A DNA stretch of 64,000 nucleotides from Amoebophrya sp. A120 (lineage: Eukaryota > Sar > Dinophyceae > Syndiniales > Amoebophryaceae). The position numbers were made by a program, and so were the translations under genes. Shown here piece by piece: positions 24,801-37,400 of the stretch (position 1 is the first letter of the stretch; each line of letters starts with the position of its first letter). The stretch covers positions 5,870,476 through 5,934,475 of the forward strand of contig CAJINV010000002.1 of assembly GCA_905178155.1 (NCBI GenBank), read 5' to 3'. Below the pieces are notes generated by a model. That model worked only from the letters and a program-made list of their open reading frames with translations, was not told the origin of the DNA and did no database searches.

Positions 24801-26132
24801 AGAGGACAGTGAATTTTGCTGGCCCTATTGATGTCATATTCTGTACGACGGACACGAGACCCTGTTGGTTTCTTTTTTGCTTCTGGCACTTGAATAAATG
24901 CAAATATCTCAGTCTACTCACGATACGACCCCGTAAACAAATAATGGATATACATTGTTTACGACGTGCGTCACGAGGTTGACTTGACATCAATTTGAGC
25001 CATGTCCCACACCCACGACAAAAAGAGGACGACTTTTCATGGTCATCCTTTGAGTTTCCTATGAAAAAAATAAAACGAGGAACAGCAAAAAAGCATTACG
25101 CTGCACTGATCATTGCGCACTGCCCATGCTTGACAAGAACGTCACCATGATAAGCCAGTCACTGATAGACTGTGACGAATTCCACACATCACCTTAAGAG
25201 GAAAGCGCATGACACCTTCCACGACCCTTATTCAAGATAATTGTACAGTTCATTCGTGAATAAAACCTTTATCGCAAGCGGAAGACCAAGCGTCCTCGTA
25301 CTTGACTAACAAATTATTTGCGAAATAGACATTAGACAGAAAAAAGAAGCGCTAAAGTTCGAAACAGAAAGGAAAATGATGCGACGCAATGAATGTACTT
25401 ACAAGCTGCGCGTAGGCAGCGAATCGTCTGCGTTAATATCAGTTTCAGTCTACTGCGCCAACTTCTGAAAGTGCTACAATCAAGAGAAGAAAGTTGAAGT
25501 CCAGCCCAAGAAAAGTCAAAATATAGAACAGCCCAAGACGGAGCGAGCCGTTGGAAAATCGAATCTCCTCGAAAATCTAGTCGAATGCTAATGCGGTAGA
25601 AGTTCACTCACTGCAACCTGACGGCTCAGAGGTCCACGCCTACACGCCACCAGGAATTTTCGGCCGCTCCTCTTCCTCAGCAAAGTCCCTGCAGGCTTTG
25701 ATATGCTGTGCAAAAGCATCGTACTCGTAGTAATTGCAGTCACGCATTACAAATTTTTTTCCGAAGGTAAATCCGCATGACAAAGTTTATTTATTCTCAT
25801 GCTGAGGAAATTTGTAATGCATTTATTTATACATATACGAGTACGATACCTTTGCAATTCATACTTGAGAAAACTACACAAAACATCCTTCATGTAGCAC
25901 CACCGCTTTTCGTCTTTCACATGGCTCCGTGGCCAAGCCTATGCGTTGCAAATATGTCGGAAGCGGGAAATTTGAAAACTTGTCATGCTGCTTTGGCGAG
26001 AAGGAGAGCATCATCAACATCATCATCATCATCATGACTCAAAACTCTGCATGATGACTGCATGTTGTGAAAGAGCACGCCATAGTCTATGCGTCGATGC
26101 TGATGGATTTATTTACTTATTCTCAGGCGAAA
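24801..26132. other. Intergenic region with one introner-like element and an ATC microsatellite
   Basis: Mostly AT-rich. A family 3 element lies at about 25697-25855. On its downstream side (minus strand) a short frame, ACRDFAEEEERPKIPGGV, ends at a stop near 25641, so a small spliced gene may exist, but no convincing upstream exon is seen. A run of ATC triplets sits at about 26010-26036. Confidence 0.45.
25697..25855. repeat. Introner-like element, family 3
   Basis: Plus strand begins TATGCTGTGCAAAAGCATCG and ends with ACGATACCTTTGCAATTCATA; the inverted ends match the element at 59577-59734. The flanking bases TTTGA and CTTGA are an imperfect duplication. It is the only complete copy not inside a gene I can define. 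Confidence 0.75.
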
Positions 26133-29100
26133 TTACACGAAAGCGTAATGAGGACTAGATGCAGAGCGATAAATGCAAATAAGTAGATAGCCACTCAAGA
26201 AATTGCCCTGCTTGGCCGCTTGCATTTGCACTCGCTTTATCAACATCCGCGATATCGTCATCGCATCACATTTTTCCAAAAACCACCTAGACATATTTGC
26301 AGTTGATAGCCCGACATGCCCGCCTGTGGCGGTCATCAGGAGGATTCCTTTGTGCGAGGCTTCCCTCGCTTGGTTCATTCTGTAGGATACGCCGCAACTG
26401 CTACTAGTACCACTTCCTGATTCCGACGTCTTCAACGCCGACAAGACGTGGTCCAAGAAACCCCAGCTGGAGCAGACCGGATCGTCGAGCGCGTGCAGAA
26501 ACAGGGTGGGACACATTTGCAGCTGGGACAGCTCGGTGCGCTGACTGGCGTAGTAGTTGGCGAGGCCCTGCAGCCCGACCCCGAACCGGTAGAAGGGGAC
26601 GGCCAGGTAGGTGTCAAAATCCGCACAGTTGTTCGCTTGCAGAATTCGCTTGTGGTCCAGCTGTAGCTCCGGAATGTGCTCCTGGGACGAGGCCTGTAGT
26701 TTCGTCCTCGGTGACGAAATGTTGCTGCTGTTATCCTTAATATCCTCTCCACTGGTAGCTGTACCCATGTGGTTTTCGTTTTCCCAAAGGTGGAAGTGGT
26801 TGGGCATGCCGATCCCGTGCAAAAACGCGTCGTCGGGGTAGTGCAGCCAATGGTCCGCTGGCGCAGATGTAGTCGTGGAATCTGTCATGCTATCCGGCAT
26901 TCGAAAGTCGGGCACCGGATTTTGGTAGTGGGGAATGTCCGAGAGCCGGATGGGTGGGATTCGCGACTGCAATCCTCGTCGTGTTTGTTCGCCTGCTGCG
27001 ACGGGATGTTGAAATTCATGATCCGGGTAGTTGGAGATGGTTTTCTTGGTTGGGGAGGGCGACGACAACGACGATGTACTGCCGCTGCCCGCTTGTTCGA
27101 CCACACCCATAAAAGGGGATGAGCTATTATTTGTTGTCGCAGGAGGCGATGTTGTGTTTTTCTTTTTTGGATCGATCTTCTTGTTCTTTATCTTCGTCCT
27201 GTTCGACTTGTCACCAGTCTGCGTCATCATCCTCTCTTCGACCAGTTTCCACCACTTTCCGAAGTTGTCTTTCAAAGCCGCAACCAGCATCGGCTGCCAC
27301 ATCCGGTGCCCCCGCTGCCGAATCATGTTCTGTAGGGTATTCTGTTGCCCCGAAACCACCACTGCACCCCGGAGTTTCAGGAAGGAGTAGTCCATGACTT
27401 GTTCTTCGAGAGCAGTAGTAGGCACGGACGTGCTGTTTGATGGTGCTGAAGCTGTTGTCGTTTTTGCAGCAGTCTCCGCAGGACATAGGGAAACTCTGTC
27501 GAACAGATTTTCCCCACAGTGGCTGAGCACCTGACTCAGAAGAATCCCGCCCATGGAAAAGCCGACGCAAAACACGTTTTCGTAGTCGTAGCCGGCATGG
27601 TACCAGAGCTTCAAAATCTCCTGCAGTGCGATGCGGACGTCCTCGAACCGCAAGGCGTTCCAGATGGAATACGAGTTTGCGATCGGCGTCACGCCCATGC
27701 CTCTTGCGTTAACGCAACAGACCGCCATCTTCTTGCGATCCCGAAACTCCTCGACGGCATCTAATACGTAGATTTCGTGGGACCCGCCGTTCAGGCCGTG
27801 TAGCAGAATGACGAGCGGCAGGGGTTTGCGCTTTTTACTAGGTTCGTTCTTGGTCGTTGCACTGTCAAAAACCCCCGCGACGTCCACCTCCGTGCTCGGG
27901 AACGTAAAATCCACCGCAATGGCTTCTTCCAGGGTCGTACTGCTGTCCTCGCAAGAAGGCGGAGATGAAGCAGTAGTGCTTTGCTGGTCTTTACCCCGCT
28001 CCACGCCGGGTCTGCCTGCCGGCACGCGGATCCAGACCCGGCAGTCGTATTTTTTTCCCTTCGGGGCCTTGTAGCAGGTGTAGGGCACCAGTGTGCAAAT
28101 GTCGCCCGTTTGCACGCCCGGCAAAAACTTGTACAGGTACTTTACCCAGAACGCCTCGTAGTTCTTCTCGTAATTGGGGAAATTGCAGTGCTCACGCCAA
28201 TAGCGGACGAAGGAGGACAGGTTGTTGGAAGATGTGGCGCTCATTCTGGTGGTGGCAGCGGTTCCGAGTTTGCGCGAGCATAAGGACGAGGGTGCGGTTT
28301 TGCTGGAAGAATAAACACCGCTGCCACTTGCGCTGTTTTCGCTGACCACCGTGGTTGTGGTCGCTGTGCTTGTATCTGCGGGGGTGGTCCTGCACCTGCT
28401 GTTGTTGGACGTACTATTCGTGCTTGATGCGGTAGTTGTAGAGAGTTTGTTCCCGTCGTTCGAAGTAGCCGTAGATGAGGATGCCGATGCTGTCGTCCGA
28501 GTGCTGGCTGTGGACGGAGTGTGGGAAATGGGGTCTGTGGAAACCATAGCAGTATTTTCCCCTGCACTTGGCTGATCCTCTTTATCGCCATCAGCTTGAG
28601 GCGCGACCACGGACACCACGGCGGGCGAGCTGGGTTCCATTTCAGCCAATTCCAGTTCTACTTCTGAATTCTTCGCGTTCATCATTCTGGATTTTCCGTT
28701 ATCAACTACATTCTTTGCACCCGAAGAACTGCTGCTGCTACTGCCGCCGTCAGTAGGAGTTTCCCGCTTTGAAAGCAGATCACCCGCAGCGCCGGTATTG
28801 GCCGGACTGCTCGAGGACGCGATACCATCCGCAGTAGGAGACGTCCCACTTTGCCTTGCTCGGCCTCCGGGCGTGGTCCCGAAAGTGAAAATCTTCTCCA
28901 ACAATTGCGCCGAGCTCATGACGCTGGTGATGCCCCCACACAAACCGGATTCCACCATAATGTTGTGGTTTTTGGCACTAGACGTCGATGATTTGCTGTT
29001 GCTTTTCGACACAGGAGACGACGAAGCCTTCGCAGACGGAGGCGATGTTGAAGTTGCTTCGGTTCTTGTCCTCCCATCGGCAAATTCGTTTCCCATTAGA

Positions 29101-30263
29101 TCCTCACCTCTCGAGCCAGACGATACTGCTCCGCTTGGTGAAGATGTCATTCCGCAATAGTACAATCCGGGTTGGATCAGGTGTGCCAAAGATTTGATCC
29201 GCTTGTTTTCCTCTGGCCACACGCTATAATCGGGCCGCCACCCGGAGAGGTGTTTTTCAGAGAAAAATGCGACGGCGAACAGAATCGCGAACCACCAAAA
29301 AAACTGCTGGAAAAAGCGGATCGCGTGGACCGTCGCGCTGGAATGGTGAAAGAGCGAGTTGGAAAAATCTAGAAAATCCATCGCAGTGCTGGTATTCGGA
29401 TTCCCACCACCTCCTCCTTCTTCGGTAGAAGTGCTATTGCTTGGAAAAAGCACGCAGATGCCTCCGCCGACCAGCAAGACCAACACAGCGACGACCGGCA
29501 AAAGCAAGCGAAAAACGAACTCCACGAAACTGTAGAAAAAATCGGTCCCCATGACTCCCTCCCGGATTGCGCCCACAAACGTCGTCGACTCGTACAGTGT
29601 GTTCTGGGGGTCTTGCCCGAGTTTCTGCCCCCGCCGGTGCAGCTGCTCCAGAAAGGGATACTCGAAGGAGACTTTACTACTTTGGCTGCGGCTCTGGTTG
29701 TGAGTGTGAGATGAATCAGCACGACTTGGAACAAATGCAGCACTTTTCCCTTCTTGGTGTTGACCTGCCTGCCAAAGATGATCTCCACCCCCTTCAACAG
29801 CTCTTCTGAACGCCGGAGGCGCGTTCAACTTACTTTCCTCCGTAGTCGGAAAAAACGTGTTTTTCGTGCAAAACTCCGCCTTTCTCCATCGTTCCGAGAT
29901 CGACTTGGTCCGCGGGGGACTGGACAGCTTAGGGTTCTTCACAGGCGTCGTCTTCGGCTGCTTGTTGCGGTTTGAGGAAGCTGCAGGGGACAACTTTTGG
30001 TCTGAAGACACGGGAGGCGTTGCTGGGGATAACACAACTTGCTTTAGTCCCTTCTTGTTCTTCTCGTTATTTCTCTGCGGCGTGTAATCGGAGTTGTTCT
30101 GGAGGTTGGGACCCTTCGGGTTGTTCTGTCGACCATTTGCACCACCAGCTCCACGCCTCTGTCGCAAAGTGCTAGAGGAGTTCTGCTGCTCGTCGTTTTG
30201 TGCTAAGGAGTTGTTCTTATCCTCTCTGTGGTCAGTGCTGGTGTTCTGCATTTTGGCCGACAT
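26133..30263 (-). CDS. Membrane-anchored alpha/beta hydrolase (ABHD1/3, YheT-like)
   Basis: A single 1,376-codon exon from ATG at 30263. The N-terminal 240 residues are Asn/Ser/Lys-rich. Two hydrophobic segments follow (about 240-270, LLPVVAVLVLLVGGG, and about 315-333, FFWWFAILFAVAFF), so membrane anchoring is likely. The hydrolase core occupies about residues 730-1330: oxyanion-type HGLNGGSHE near 820, the nucleophile elbow GFSMGG near 900, the acidic residue in LHALDDP near 1258, and His in GGHVG near 1314. This order and the SYSIWNALRFEDVR helix resemble the ABHD1/ABHD3/YheT/EMB8 group, which includes acyl-lipid hydrolases. Large Ser/Thr-rich insertions sit before the core and between nucleophile and acid. 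The substrate cannot be told. Confidence 0.85.
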   Translation of the reverse strand: MSAKMQNTSTDHREDKNNSLAQNDEQQNSSSTLRQRRGAGGANGRQNNPKGPNLQNNSDYTPQRNNEKNKKGLKQVVLSPATPPVSSDQKLSPAASSNRNKQPKTTPVKNPKLSSPPRTKSISERWRKAEFCTKNTFFPTTEESKLNAPPAFRRAVEGGGDHLWQAGQHQEGKSAAFVPSRADSSHTHNQSRSQSSKVSFEYPFLEQLHRRGQKLGQDPQNTLYESTTFVGAIREGVMGTDFFYSFVEFVFRLLLPVVAVLVLLVGGGICVLFPSNSTSTEEGGGGGNPNTSTAMDFLDFSNSLFHHSSATVHAIRFFQQFFWWFAILFAVAFFSEKHLSGWRPDYSVWPEENKRIKSLAHLIQPGLYYCGMTSSPSGAVSSGSRGEDLMGNEFADGRTRTEATSTSPPSAKASSSPVSKSNSKSSTSSAKNHNIMVESGLCGGITSVMSSAQLLEKIFTFGTTPGGRARQSGTSPTADGIASSSSPANTGAAGDLLSKRETPTDGGSSSSSSSGAKNVVDNGKSRMMNAKNSEVELELAEMEPSSPAVVSVVAPQADGDKEDQPSAGENTAMVSTDPISHTPSTASTRTTASASSSTATSNDGNKLSTTTASSTNSTSNNSRCRTTPADTSTATTTTVVSENSASGSGVYSSSKTAPSSLCSRKLGTAATTRMSATSSNNLSSFVRYWREHCNFPNYEKNYEAFWVKYLYKFLPGVQTGDICTLVPYTCYKAPKGKKYDCRVWIRVPAGRPGVERGKDQQSTTASSPPSCEDSSTTLEEAIAVDFTFPSTEVDVAGVFDSATTKNEPSKKRKPLPLVILLHGLNGGSHEIYVLDAVEEFRDRKKMAVCCVNARGMGVTPIANSYSIWNALRFEDVRIALQEILKLWYHAGYDYENVFCVGFSMGGILLSQVLSHCGENLFDRVSLCPAETAAKTTTASAPSNSTSVPTTALEEQVMDYSFLKLRGAVVVSGQQNTLQNMIRQRGHRMWQPMLVAALKDNFGKWWKLVEERMMTQTGDKSNRTKIKNKKIDPKKKNTTSPPATTNNSSSPFMGVVEQAGSGSTSSLSSPSPTKKTISNYPDHEFQHPVAAGEQTRRGLQSRIPPIRLSDIPHYQNPVPDFRMPDSMTDSTTTSAPADHWLHYPDDAFLHGIGMPNHFHLWENENHMGTATSGEDIKDNSSNISSPRTKLQASSQEHIPELQLDHKRILQANNCADFDTYLAVPFYRFGVGLQGLANYYASQRTELSQLQMCPTLFLHALDDPVCSSWGFLDHVLSALKTSESGSGTSSSCGVSYRMNQAREASHKGILLMTATGGHVGLSTANMSRWFLEKCDAMTISRMLIKRVQMQAAKQGNFLSGYLLICIYRSASSPHYAFV

Positions 30264-31474
30264 GGTTAAACTGATGGAGGGCTTTCAGACTTTTATTGAA
30301 TCTTGGTCTTGGATAAAGTTCAAAAATTGATAATTAACTCCCGTTCCCATGACGGGTACAATATCAAGGCTCCACCCCTAATTTGTATGAAAACGTGTGC
30401 AGTGAGTGAGAATGTCAGTGGACATTCGGGTTTGATTTAGCAAGAAGATTGCGGCGATACGATTTGTTCTTTTTTGCGACCGTTTGCACTTTCGACGACG
30501 AAATGTTAATGTTCGAAGTCATCGTCCACCTTGGTTTTACTTTTAACTATGCGCACGAATACGAGCACGAAAAGCGAGCGAGCGAGGAAGGGACAAGAGC
30601 TCTCACACCAATAAAAGCTAAGTACTACTGCCTTCGAGCGTATGATAGAAGAGTCCGACCTATGTCCGCATCTATTTAATTTTGCGATGTCGCAAAGCTT
30701 ACCACCGATGCTTGCGAAAAATTGATCGAGGATGCAGAAACACCTCCTTGGGAGCAGCAGGGGCGGGCGAGTGATCTTCCCCCACCACCTGGCCTGTTGT
30801 GTGATTTTCCATAACGGAGAAGGTATCGAGACATCTGGTTTCTCGGTGAAGAATCCAACTTCACAGCTTTGAAGATGGCTCGATCATTACCGATGTCTAT
30901 CGACCGTACTCCAAAACCAAATGCAAATCTGGTACCGACGAGGAATGCGCCTTGCATTTCTTGTTTGGCCACACACGGCAAAGATACTTCGCGAATTCAC
31001 AGTTGTATGTCACACCGATACTTTTTTCTTTTGTCTTCTTTCAGCTGTGACCTTTTGTATGCACCAGCCACAGCCTGTGGAGAATTTAGAGAGCGCTCGG
31101 GACACGGTGCGCATACGTGCTTTTTTCATGCGAACACGGAAAATCAAAGACAAAGTCAGTGAGACACAAAAACTCAGCGGACTACTACAGTCCGCGAACA
31201 GGTCGCACAGGAACTGAACTGTGGACTCTGCTGGAGGTTCATTTGAACTGCATCGCTTAGAATTATGTCCTGGCTTATCGTCGATATGTACAGTGCTCGT
31301 TCGCGGGTGAATCAATATTTGTGCCAAGAAAGTGAATGTCTATGTCGCGTTCAAAGTGTAAGTCGTATAGTAGAAGAGGGGTAGCGTTTTGCAGCTGCAT
31401 CGGGGGGCCGAGACGGGGCCTTGCCGCAACCTCCAACTCCATCTTTCAGTTTCCTACCGCTTCCCAGTACATTT
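30264..31474. other. Intergenic region, no supported gene
   Basis: No domain-bearing frame. The minus-strand frame 30676-30981 (101 codons) has plausible composition but no recognisable family, and no ATG-led exon chain could be built. Confidence 0.4.
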
Positions 31475-34400
31475 TCACTGAAAGTAGTCGTAATGCACCG
31501 GCGGCGGCGCACTGCCGACACCCCCATAGATGCCCGTAGTTGCGTAGTGTTGCTGCGCCTGCTGGCTGTCTTTGCCTTTTGCAGCACCACCTCCATATGG
31601 GTTATGCTGTTGGTGCTGTGCTGGATTAGCAGGAGAGGATGCAAATGTTGGTCCGCCTGCCCCCGGGTGTGCTGCTGGTTGCTGATACTGGTGATACACA
31701 ATGGTCGACGCCACTCCCGATGCACCCACGGGGGCCGCGGAAGCGATGCCACTGCCTGCGACGGATACGACACCGGGCGGCGCAGAGGCGATACCGCCTC
31801 CAGCATTGTGCACCACGTAAGAGGATGTGGGCGCAGTACTACTAGGTTGCCCTCCAGCACCAGGCGCTCCTTGCCGATTGTACGGGAGATAACGACTTCT
31901 GTTCGAACTTGAAGGTTTTCGGTAGTCGGCGTCCACTCCAAGGCCTGCGAAACTCGGGTCTCCGTGGAGATATTGCGATGAATCAACATACCCGGTTTGT
32001 TCATGGTGACTGTACGGGTCCTGGTGGTGATGCTGTTGCTGCTCGTAACCACCTGTCGATGAAGTACTGCTGGCCGCCGGCGCTCCTGGCGCACCTCCTC
32101 CACCGTACGGATTGTTGCTCTGGTGGTAGTGTGGCTGGTGCGCAGCAGTGGGGTTTGGCGACTGCTGGTGATGCACAACCCCGTAAGGGGGTGCCGAGGA
32201 CGAGGCAGACGACCCTCCGTACTGATGCTGCTGGCCTGCGCTACTATACTGATCTGGTGCAGTACTGTAGGTGGAAGACGTTCCTGCACCGTACGCGACC
32301 TGCGGATGTTGCTGTTGAGGATCATAATACGAGGAGACACCACCAGGTCCTCCGGCATGGTCTCCTGGCTGGTAGTATGATCCTGGTCCAGCCGCGCCCG
32401 CACTGGCGGAAGAGCTGTACGGCTGTTGCTGTTGTCCTCCGCCACTGTAGAAAGAGCCAGTCCCAGACGGGGCACTGCTAAACGAGCCATAACCTCCTGC
32501 ACCAGGAGCTGGTGCACTTTTCTCACCATACTCGCCAACATTGTTGTATCCGATGGCCGGCTGCAGCTGCACAAAGCCATTGTTCTTGTCCGGACTGTTA
32601 TCCGTGCGGACGTGCTCGTCCCAGCCTTGCGGCACCTTGGTCGTCGTGGTGGTCCACGTTTCCCGGTAGTCGCTCCCACGCCAGTATTCTTGCGTTTTGT
32701 AATACTCAAACTGCTGGGTGTGCTGCGTCTGCGTGTGCTGGAATTGTGGCGGCTCGGGCGGAGGGGCGTGGGGCGGAGCACCAGGCGGGCCCTGGTTGAA
32801 GTGCGAGTAGGTAGAGCTTGCTATACCACTTGGCGGAACCACGACGGAATGGTGACCTGGCTGCGGCGGCGGGTGCACGGAGGGTGCGACGGACTGGTGG
32901 CCGGCACTGCTGTGGTGGGACGGCGGCAAAGTTGAGTGATACCCTTGCTGTCCGGGAGGTTGTGCTTGTGCTGCACCATAATGGTGCGGGGCAGGCTGGT
33001 GTATTATTGTGGACTGATGTCCCGGCCCTGCTCCGGGTGTCAGCACAGGCTGCTGTAGCGCAGGTTGATGATGGTGAGGTTGCACAACGACTGTGGAGTG
33101 ATGACCTGGGGCAGGATTATACGACTGTTGCGCGTTAGTAGGTCCGCCAGCTTGTGGTGCGTAACTAGACACCCCGACTTGCAAGGCCGACTGGACACCT
33201 CCCGGCGCAGCGGAACTACTGTACGTGCTGCCAATGCCCGTGGCGAAAGTCGATGCTGGAACCAAATGGGCTGAAGGTGTGGCTTTCCCCGCGTGATGAA
33301 GATGCGGCTGGTGGTGGTTGTACACAGAAGCAGTAGCACCATAGCTCGATGATGTAGACGATGAGGAAGGCTGCGCTCCAACCAGCGGAGGCAGAGCTGC
33401 GGCAGGAGTACCGAAAGAAGCACCTCCGCCGGCTGTAGTTCCTCCTCCTGGACCACCCGCTCGCAAGCTCGACGTGGGCGGAACGACGTGCGCGACCGGC
33501 GAGGGGGGTTTCAGCTCCTCTTCGTTTTTCACGAGCTTCTTCCGGGTGACGACTGCCCCTGTCTTCTTGTTCACAAACGAGCCTGCGATCGGGTCAAATT
33601 CCACATCCTTCGTGTCCTCCTCGTGGAGGTTGCTCTTTTCGGTCTCTTTAACCTTTTGTGCTTGAGTTTGATCACTCTGGGGATCTCCTGGCGCTTTGTT
33701 ATTCAGCCCCTCCTCGACAAGGACAGCAGCATTACCAGCTGCACCACCTTCTGCTGGACTTCCTTTGGGAAGATTTGCTTCTTCGTTTTTCTTTCGCTCC
33801 TCTTCTTTCTCCAAATATTCGCGGTCCTTGCTGGATACAAAAGAGGAGAACTTCTTCCCGTCCTTGCCCCCGATTTTTGCGAGAACGTCCATGAACGACT
33901 TCCCATCGTGCGACATCGGCTGCTGCGCCAGCGACGGTTGATGGTGTTTCGGCCCCTTCTTGTCGCCAAAGGCGCCTCCTTTTGGCGGGCCGAATTTCCC
34001 GCCCTTGGACGAAAAGGGCGGCTTCATTTTTCCGTACGGTCCCGGCGCAGAAGTAAACGAAGATGGTGCAACTACGTGATGAGGGTCTGTGTAGTAGCTC
34101 TTGCCGCTCTTGTAGAATACATCCTGCTCCGGTTGCACTGTACTACTGGCCGCAGGTTGCGAACCCGCAGTAGCCGCCTTCGGCTTCAAACTTGGCAAGT
34201 CGGCGGCGGACTTGCCCTTCTTGGCCAACAGTTCGGCTTTCTCCGCTTCGGAAAGCAGATCGTTTTCCAACAGGAACTCCAGCGAGGCTTTTTGCGTGAC
34301 CGTTTTGTTCTGGTTTTCGGATGGGGAGCTCGCGTCGTTCTTGTTGTTTCCGTCGTTATTAGTTGCATTTTGCCCTCCTGGTCTCTCCGGCTCGCCGCGG

Positions 34401-37400
34401 TTGCTACTGCCCACCGAGGATCGGCGGTCATCTAGTTTGAGGCGATTCTTGCTTGTTTCAGGCGAAACCGATCGCCTGGTGGAGTTCTGGTCCTGCACAT
34501 CAGCAGGCTCCTTCTCAACCTCGCGCGGTGGGGCCGACTCCTCCTTCAAGGGTTCTAGCTTCTGATTTTCCTTGTCGCCCGCGATCACCCTCTCTCCGCC
34601 GGTGTAACTGTACACATCCTTTAATTCGCGTCCGTCGACCGTGTACTGCTTGAACTTCGTTTCTGCTTGTTCTGGCGCCTCGTCTTTATTGTTCCCCTTA
34701 TTCGACGTCCCACCTTTCAGTCCCTTCGCTTTGTCTTTCGCGAAAGAGTCCGTGAAGTTGACCCACCTCCCGGGCGCATTCTTCCCCTTCAACGGGATGA
34801 TGTCAACACCGATGCTGCCCGCGGAGGGCAGCTCCAGCACAAGCGTATCTTTCGCATCTGACATGCCCGGCGGAATCAACCCGCCCTGCACGTTGTTGCC
34901 CATGGGCAGCGGCTCCGGGAGCAGCGGCCCGCCCATGCTGGATTCGGTGCCTCCGATGGGCGCGGGCGGCGGGAAGTTGAATTGCGATGAAGCACCTGCT
35001 CCGGGTGGAGACAGGAACTGATCGCGCTCTACATCTTGCTGCCGCAGGTTTATGTTTTCCTCTTCCTGCACGACCTCCGCGGGCCGTTTCCTTACCTTCG
35101 GCTGGTCGATGGGCTCCATTTTGGCGTAGGCGTCGATCAGTTCCTGGGGTACGCGATGCACCACGTCCCCGGCCTCCTCGAGCGCGCCCCGCAGCACCGC
35201 CATCTCCGCCTCGTTCTTCTCCCGGATCAGCGCGAGCTCCCGCTCCTCCTCCAACTCTTCCTTGTACTTCAGCGCCTCTTCCTTCGTGGCGTACTTCTGC
35301 AGGCCCTCGTGCCAAAACACCTCGGGGTCCTTCTTCTGCGACTTGATCGCGATGCCCATCTTCCGCTTTCCGCCCTTCTTCGCCTCCTGCCACCACTTTT
35401 CGTCTTTGGTCAACGGCCGGTTTTCGTCCTCTTCCGGCCACGGGGTCGGGGCCGGGCGGGTGGACGCTTTGCCGCCTTGATGTTGGTGCATCATATACGG
35501 TGGCGCGCTGGCGGCACCGTGCATAAATAAAGGCTGGCTCGGTTGGGAGGAGCTCGAGCCGCCCTTGTTGGCCGAAAGCAATCCGAGTTGTTGGCTCATC
35601 ACCCCACCGCCAGAGAGTGGAAGGTGCGACATCGCTCCTGGGTGATGTTGATGATGATGAACAGAAGCTGGCGCCCCAAGATTTCCAGCTGTTGCGACTC
35701 CAGAGACAGGACCAGCAGCGCCTTCTGGAGCTGCACTGGTGTTTGCACCTCCAGTGGTCCCCGCTGGCGCTTCCGGAACCACAACATCGGGCTTCATCAG
35801 GGTTTCCGCAGCAAATCCAAGAACCGGTTGGTCCTGTTTTAGCTGCTCGTTGCGCACCCGGTCGAGTTCCTGTTGCAGCTGGTCTTCGTTCGAGATCGGG
35901 TTTCCGTTCTCGTCCAACACCTCACCTATCGTGTTCAGGATGCTCACGCTAGACTGGTGGCCAGCTTGGTACGCACTGCTATCATTCTGGTGCATGGTTT
36001 GCGCGGCCGCGGGCCACATAGAACCTTTGCCGTCTTTCTGCTGGTATTGGTTGTGGTGCCAAGTTGATGCCTTGCCATCGCTCTTTTGTGGAGGCCAGAC
36101 GGAGCTCGAGCCGTCATTCTTCGCCGGCCAAACTGAAGACTTGCCATCATTCTTCGCCGGCCAGACTGAAGACTTACCGTCGTTCTGCGGCCAGACAGAA
36201 CCTTTACCGTCGTTCTTCTGTGGCCAGACTGAACCTTTACCGTCGTTTTTCTGGGGCCAAACGGAACCTTTTCCGTCGTTCCGTGGCCAAACGGAACCTT
36301 TTCCATCGTTCTGTGCTGGCCAAACAGAACCTTTCCCATCGCTCTGTGGCCACACCGAGCCCTTGTCGTCACTCTGGAACTGCGGGACAAAGGTAGATGC
36401 CACGCCCCCCTGCTGTTGCACGAACACAGACGCCTTTCCCGCAGGATCCTGGTGCTGTGGCGGGACAAAAACCGACGCTTTGCCATCAACATTCACCGAC
36501 GGTGCTCCTGCTCCCCACGCCATCTGTCGCAGCACGCCGGCGGGCAGCGCTGTGTCTATGCCACTGGATTGGTGGCCGAAGTTCCACACACTGTCAATCC
36601 CCGAAGAGGATCTTGCTCCTCCAACAGGCAGGGCGGGATCTGGCTTCGGCTTGTCCTGCTCCAAAGGCCCGTAGCCATAGGGGTCCGAAGGCTGTTGTAG
36701 TACGACTGATGCAGTTCCCGCCGCGTGCTGCTGCTCTGCCCGGTGCGTTTCCAAATAGTCGTCGACCATGGGGTGCTGCTGTTGCCAACCAGAGCCGTAC
36801 GCGTAGGAATCGTGTGGGGTGTAGTTTTGTTGTTGGACGAAGTTGTTCTGGGCGCTTGTGTCGTCCGGAACTGCATCCATCTCCCACCACGGCTTGCTTG
36901 GAACATTGTTTGCCCCTCTGCTATCCGGTCGTCGGAACGGCATCGTATTTGGCGGCGGCGCGGGTCCGTAGCCGTAGAAATTGCTTGCGCTTTCGTTTGA
37001 TTTATTGGCATGTGCCGGTGCCCCGGTCGTGCCCCACCAGTCCTTGCCGCCACTGGTGCTACCGGTGGGAACACTGTAGCTGTTCGCGTGGACGATTTGG
37101 CCCGTGTTGCTGTCGATCACATAGTAGTTCTGGTCGCTGAAGCCGGAGTAGTGGTAGCTGTCATCCCATCCGAGGTTCTGGCTTTCGAAGCGGGTGGCCT
37201 GGGCCTGGACACTGTTGTCAAAACCAATCCCTCGCTGGTCCATCACCTCCAGGATGTTGGACGGGGGCTTCCACCCACCCTCGGACATCATCAGTTCGCG
37301 CTCCCAGATCTTCGGATCGTTGTTTCTTTTCGCTTTCACGGTATCCAGCAGCCCGCGGATGCCGCCCTTTTCGCCCTTGTGCTTCCACTCCTCCTGGGCG

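Noticed and set aside
35739-36674. A 311-codon plus-strand frame with Phe/Cys-rich repeats
   Set aside because: Antisense reading of the NDGKGSVWPQ repeat array; the long minus-strand frame is far better supported.
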